DNA of 64,000 nt from Rhizobium pisi (GTDB lineage: Bacteria > Pseudomonadota > Alphaproteobacteria > Rhizobiales > Rhizobiaceae): the NCBI RefSeq assembly GCF_003938655.1, contig NZ_RJJT01000013.1, forward strand, positions 124,001-188,000. Direction: 5' to 3'. Of the stretch, positions 62,223-64,000 are shown piece after piece. The position numbers and the translations under genes are program-made. The notes beneath the pieces were generated by a model that saw nothing but the letters and a program-made list of their open reading frames with translations, was not told the DNA's origin and searched no databases. Position 1 is the stretch's first letter. Each line of letters begins with the position of its first letter.

Positions 62223-63233
62223 TCAGGCGATGTTTTCGAGATTCTCCCGGCGGATCTGGTAGAGCAGCGGCCGGCCGGCTGTAAAACGCTCGATCTCATC
62301 TGCCGCCATCTTGCCGAGGCGGGCCCGCTCCAACCCGATGGCGCCGGCAATATGCGGCGTCAGAAAGACGTTCGGCAGATCGTAGAAGGCCGAATCCGCC
62401 TCCGGGATCTCCGGATCGGTGACGTCGATGACCGCGTCGATACGGCCGGTCTTCAATACCGAGAGCAGGGCGTCTTCATCGATGAGAATGCCGCGCGCCG
62501 TGTTGATCAGCGTCGCGCCGTCCTTCATCAGCGAAAGCCTGCGCGCATCGATCATATGCTGCGTCGACGGCAGCGAGGGCGCGTGCAGGGAAACGATGTC
62601 CGCCTGCCGCATCAAATCATCGAGATCGACCTTTTCGGTTCCGAGGCCGGCCGCTTCCGCGGCATCGAGCGTGGGATCTGAGAGCAGCAGCCGGTAGTCG
62701 AAGGGCTTCAAGAGTTCGATCACGCGCCGTCCGATGCGCGAGGCGCCGATGATGCCAACGGTGCGGCCATAATTTCCGATCGCTTCGCGCTGCATCGGAT
62801 GGGTCCGGTCGCGGTTGCGGTCGGCGACGTAGAGATCCCGGAACCGGAAGGTGCGCTTGCCGGCGAAGATGATCGCGGCAAGCGTGAATTCGGCGACCGG
62901 CACCGCATTGGCCTCGGCCGCATGGCTGACCGTTATGCCGGCTGCGAAGACGGCGTCGTCGATGACGCCCTTTACCGTGCCTGCCGCATGGACGATGAGA
63001 CGAAGCTGCGGTGCCGCGGCGGGAATCTCCGGGCCGATATAAGGCGCGCCCCAGCCGGTAATCAGAATTTCGGCTTCGGCAAGCAGGCGCCTTGCGCGGG
63101 CGTCGTCCAGGCGCTGCAGCGGCTCGGCGTCGAGCAGGCGGCCGACCGTGTTGAGCCGGCGCAGGATCTCATCCGGCAGGACATGCTCTGTGCGCGATGG
63201 TTGCATGGCAAGGACGATGGCCGGACGGCTCAT
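62223..63233 (-). CDS. D-isomer-specific 2-hydroxyacid dehydrogenase
   Basis: A 336-residue NAD-dependent dehydrogenase. The NAD fold is GRTVGIIGASRIGRRVIELL (GxSxxG-like variant), catalytic Arg is in NTARGILIDEDALL, and His in VFLTPHIAGAIGLERARLG. It reduces 2-keto acids or oxidises 2-hydroxy acids. The ATG at 63233 overlaps the end of the DUF2264 gene by 4 bases; the much longer open frame upstream is antisense noise. It is convergent with the plus-strand operon. Confidence 0.9.
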   Translation of the reverse strand: MSRPAIVLAMQPSRTEHVLPDEILRRLNTVGRLLDAEPLQRLDDARARRLLAEAEILITGWGAPYIGPEIPAAAPQLRLIVHAAGTVKGVIDDAVFAAGITVSHAAEANAVPVAEFTLAAIIFAGKRTFRFRDLYVADRNRDRTHPMQREAIGNYGRTVGIIGASRIGRRVIELLKPFDYRLLLSDPTLDAAEAAGLGTEKVDLDDLMRQADIVSLHAPSLPSTQHMIDARRLSLMKDGATLINTARGILIDEDALLSVLKTGRIDAVIDVTDPEIPEADSAFYDLPNVFLTPHIAGAIGLERARLGKMAADEIERFTAGRPLLYQIRRENLENIA

Positions 63234-64000
63234 GGCATCTGTCCCGGCGCTTCGATGGCGCTGACGGTCACGCCCTTTTCCCTGACCAGGGCCTCCAGCG
63301 CCGCAAGATCCGGCGCTTTCGGCGGTTTCGTCCAGGCGGACGAGACGGCAGCGGGATCGTCGAGCGCCAGCACTGCCGTCACCAGGATGGTCTCGCCGGC
63401 CGGAATCTGACCGCGCAATTGCGGCACGATGGTCTTTGCAACGATGACATTGGTGTTGGGCTGCGCCTTCTGGGCAAGCCCGGTGCGCTTGACCGAGGAG
63501 CCGAGATCGACAATGCCGGTGAAATCGGCTTCGCCGATCGCATAGGCAGCCCCCTCCGAAGCCGACAGCCTGTCCAGCTCGAAATCCCGGCGGCCGATGG
63601 CAAATCCGCCTTCGGCAATGCGCAGCGGCCGGCCGGCCCTGATCCGGTGGAGGCGGATATGCCAGGGCGCTTGCGGCACGAGCCAGGTTTCGACGCCGAC
63701 ATCGGGGAAAGGCGACCATTTCGCATAAAGCACGTCGCCTGCGAGCCGCGCTTCCTCATTCGTCTCGCGCACCCGATAATGCAGGCCGTCATCGCTGAAG
63801 GCCAACATCGAATCGAAGGCCGCAAGCGCAAAGGCGCGCTCATCGGACTCGACACTGAAGCCGTAGCGGGTCGAATAGGCGAATTTCGCATATTTTTCCG
63901 TGCCGAAACGCATCTGCAGATTTTCCTGCCCGGAAGACAGCGCCACGACATCCCCGCCCGCCTGCATGAGCACCATGCCGGGATGGCGCTGGGGAACCAC
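63230..64000 (-). CDS. DUF2264 family protein, C-terminal part
   Basis: 256 residues are visible; the N-terminus is beyond the window edge. FGTEKYAKFAYSTRYGFSVE and FALAAFDSMLAFSDDGLHYR match my recollection of the C-terminal half of DUF2264 proteins, which have a probable alpha/alpha barrel N-terminus and occur in oligosaccharide or uronide degradation clusters. The role as a glycan-active enzyme is inferred. It overlaps the hydroxyacid dehydrogenase gene (ATGA), so the two form one operon. Confidence 0.75.
   Translation of the reverse strand: MVPQRHPGMVLMQAGGDVVALSSGQENLQMRFGTEKYAKFAYSTRYGFSVESDERAFALAAFDSMLAFSDDGLHYRVRETNEEARLAGDVLYAKWSPFPDVGVETWLVPQAPWHIRLHRIRAGRPLRIAEGGFAIGRRDFELDRLSASEGAAYAIGEADFTGIVDLGSSVKRTGLAQKAQPNTNVIVAKTIVPQLRGQIPAGETILVTAVLALDDPAAVSSAWTKPPKAPDLAALEALVREKGVTVSAIEAPGQMP

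Overview
The window looks like chromosomal DNA of a fast-growing rhizobium (Rhizobiaceae, Rhizobium leguminosarum/etli type). The grounds are the high GC content, a class II EPSP synthase close to the Agrobacterium CP4 enzyme, an HHH-type Irr iron regulator divergent from fabA-fabB-fabI, a FYDLN-acid protein, CTTG...CTATAT-like promoters and rhizobial palindromic repeats. The species is inferred; no database search was possible. No prophage, insertion sequence, CRISPR array or replication origin was seen.

Region 1 (1-11.5 kb): the end of kdsB, pheA, then a minus-strand group (HIT protein, nudC, a WYL regulator, a small DUF1127-like gene and a VOC protein). The last two genes each have the same 23-bp palindrome 46-47 bp before the start codon. 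The SRP RNA gene follows, then dnaX-ybaB-recR interrupted by an opposed MOSC gene, a lytic transglycosylase, and an MFS exporter with a GNAT acetyltransferase.

Region 2 (11.4-26.6 kb): the conserved translation and RNA cluster rimP-nusA-ylxR-infB-rbfA-truB-rpsO-pnp. It starts from a good promoter and a terminator-like leader hairpin, and a secreted alpha/beta hydrolase sits between truB and rpsO. An rsmC-type methyltransferase and the fabA-fabB-fabI fatty-acid operon follow.

Region 3 (26.8-33.8 kb): irr, then a patchwork of small accessory genes (TRIC-like channel, secreted six-cysteine protein, YdcF, DUF1275, AraC regulator, YbhB, DUF2798, GIY-YIG). It is rich in palindromic repeats, carries a broken DUF1275 copy, and ends at tRNA-Ala(GGC) and a FYDLN-acid gene.

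Region 4 (34-44.6 kb): aroA-cmk-rpsA, an unrecognised acidic protein, an RNase D-like exonuclease, and the GABA shunt pair gabT-gabD beside a divergent MerR+XRE+cupin regulator; slyX follows.

Region 5 (44.6-64 kb): a large carbohydrate catabolic block. It holds uxaC-uxuB (hexuronate to mannonate), a dimethylglycine/sarcosine dehydrogenase-like flavoprotein with an APH/choline-kinase-like kinase, and a CUT1 sugar ABC transporter operon with an embedded Gfo/Idh oxidoreductase. A TetR regulator follows, then Gfo/Idh - DUF993 aldolase-like - TIM-barrel epimerase - Gfo/Idh, opposed by a 2-hydroxyacid dehydrogenase and a DUF2264 protein cut by the window edge. Two promoters flanking the TetR gene share the architecture TTGACA-N24-GTAACT with a GTAACT...GTTAC palindrome, and a related site lies upstream of uxaC. 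This points to one TetR regulon for an uncharacterised glycoside or uronide pathway. A 270-bp element with nested inverted repeats lies between the TetR gene and the second operon.
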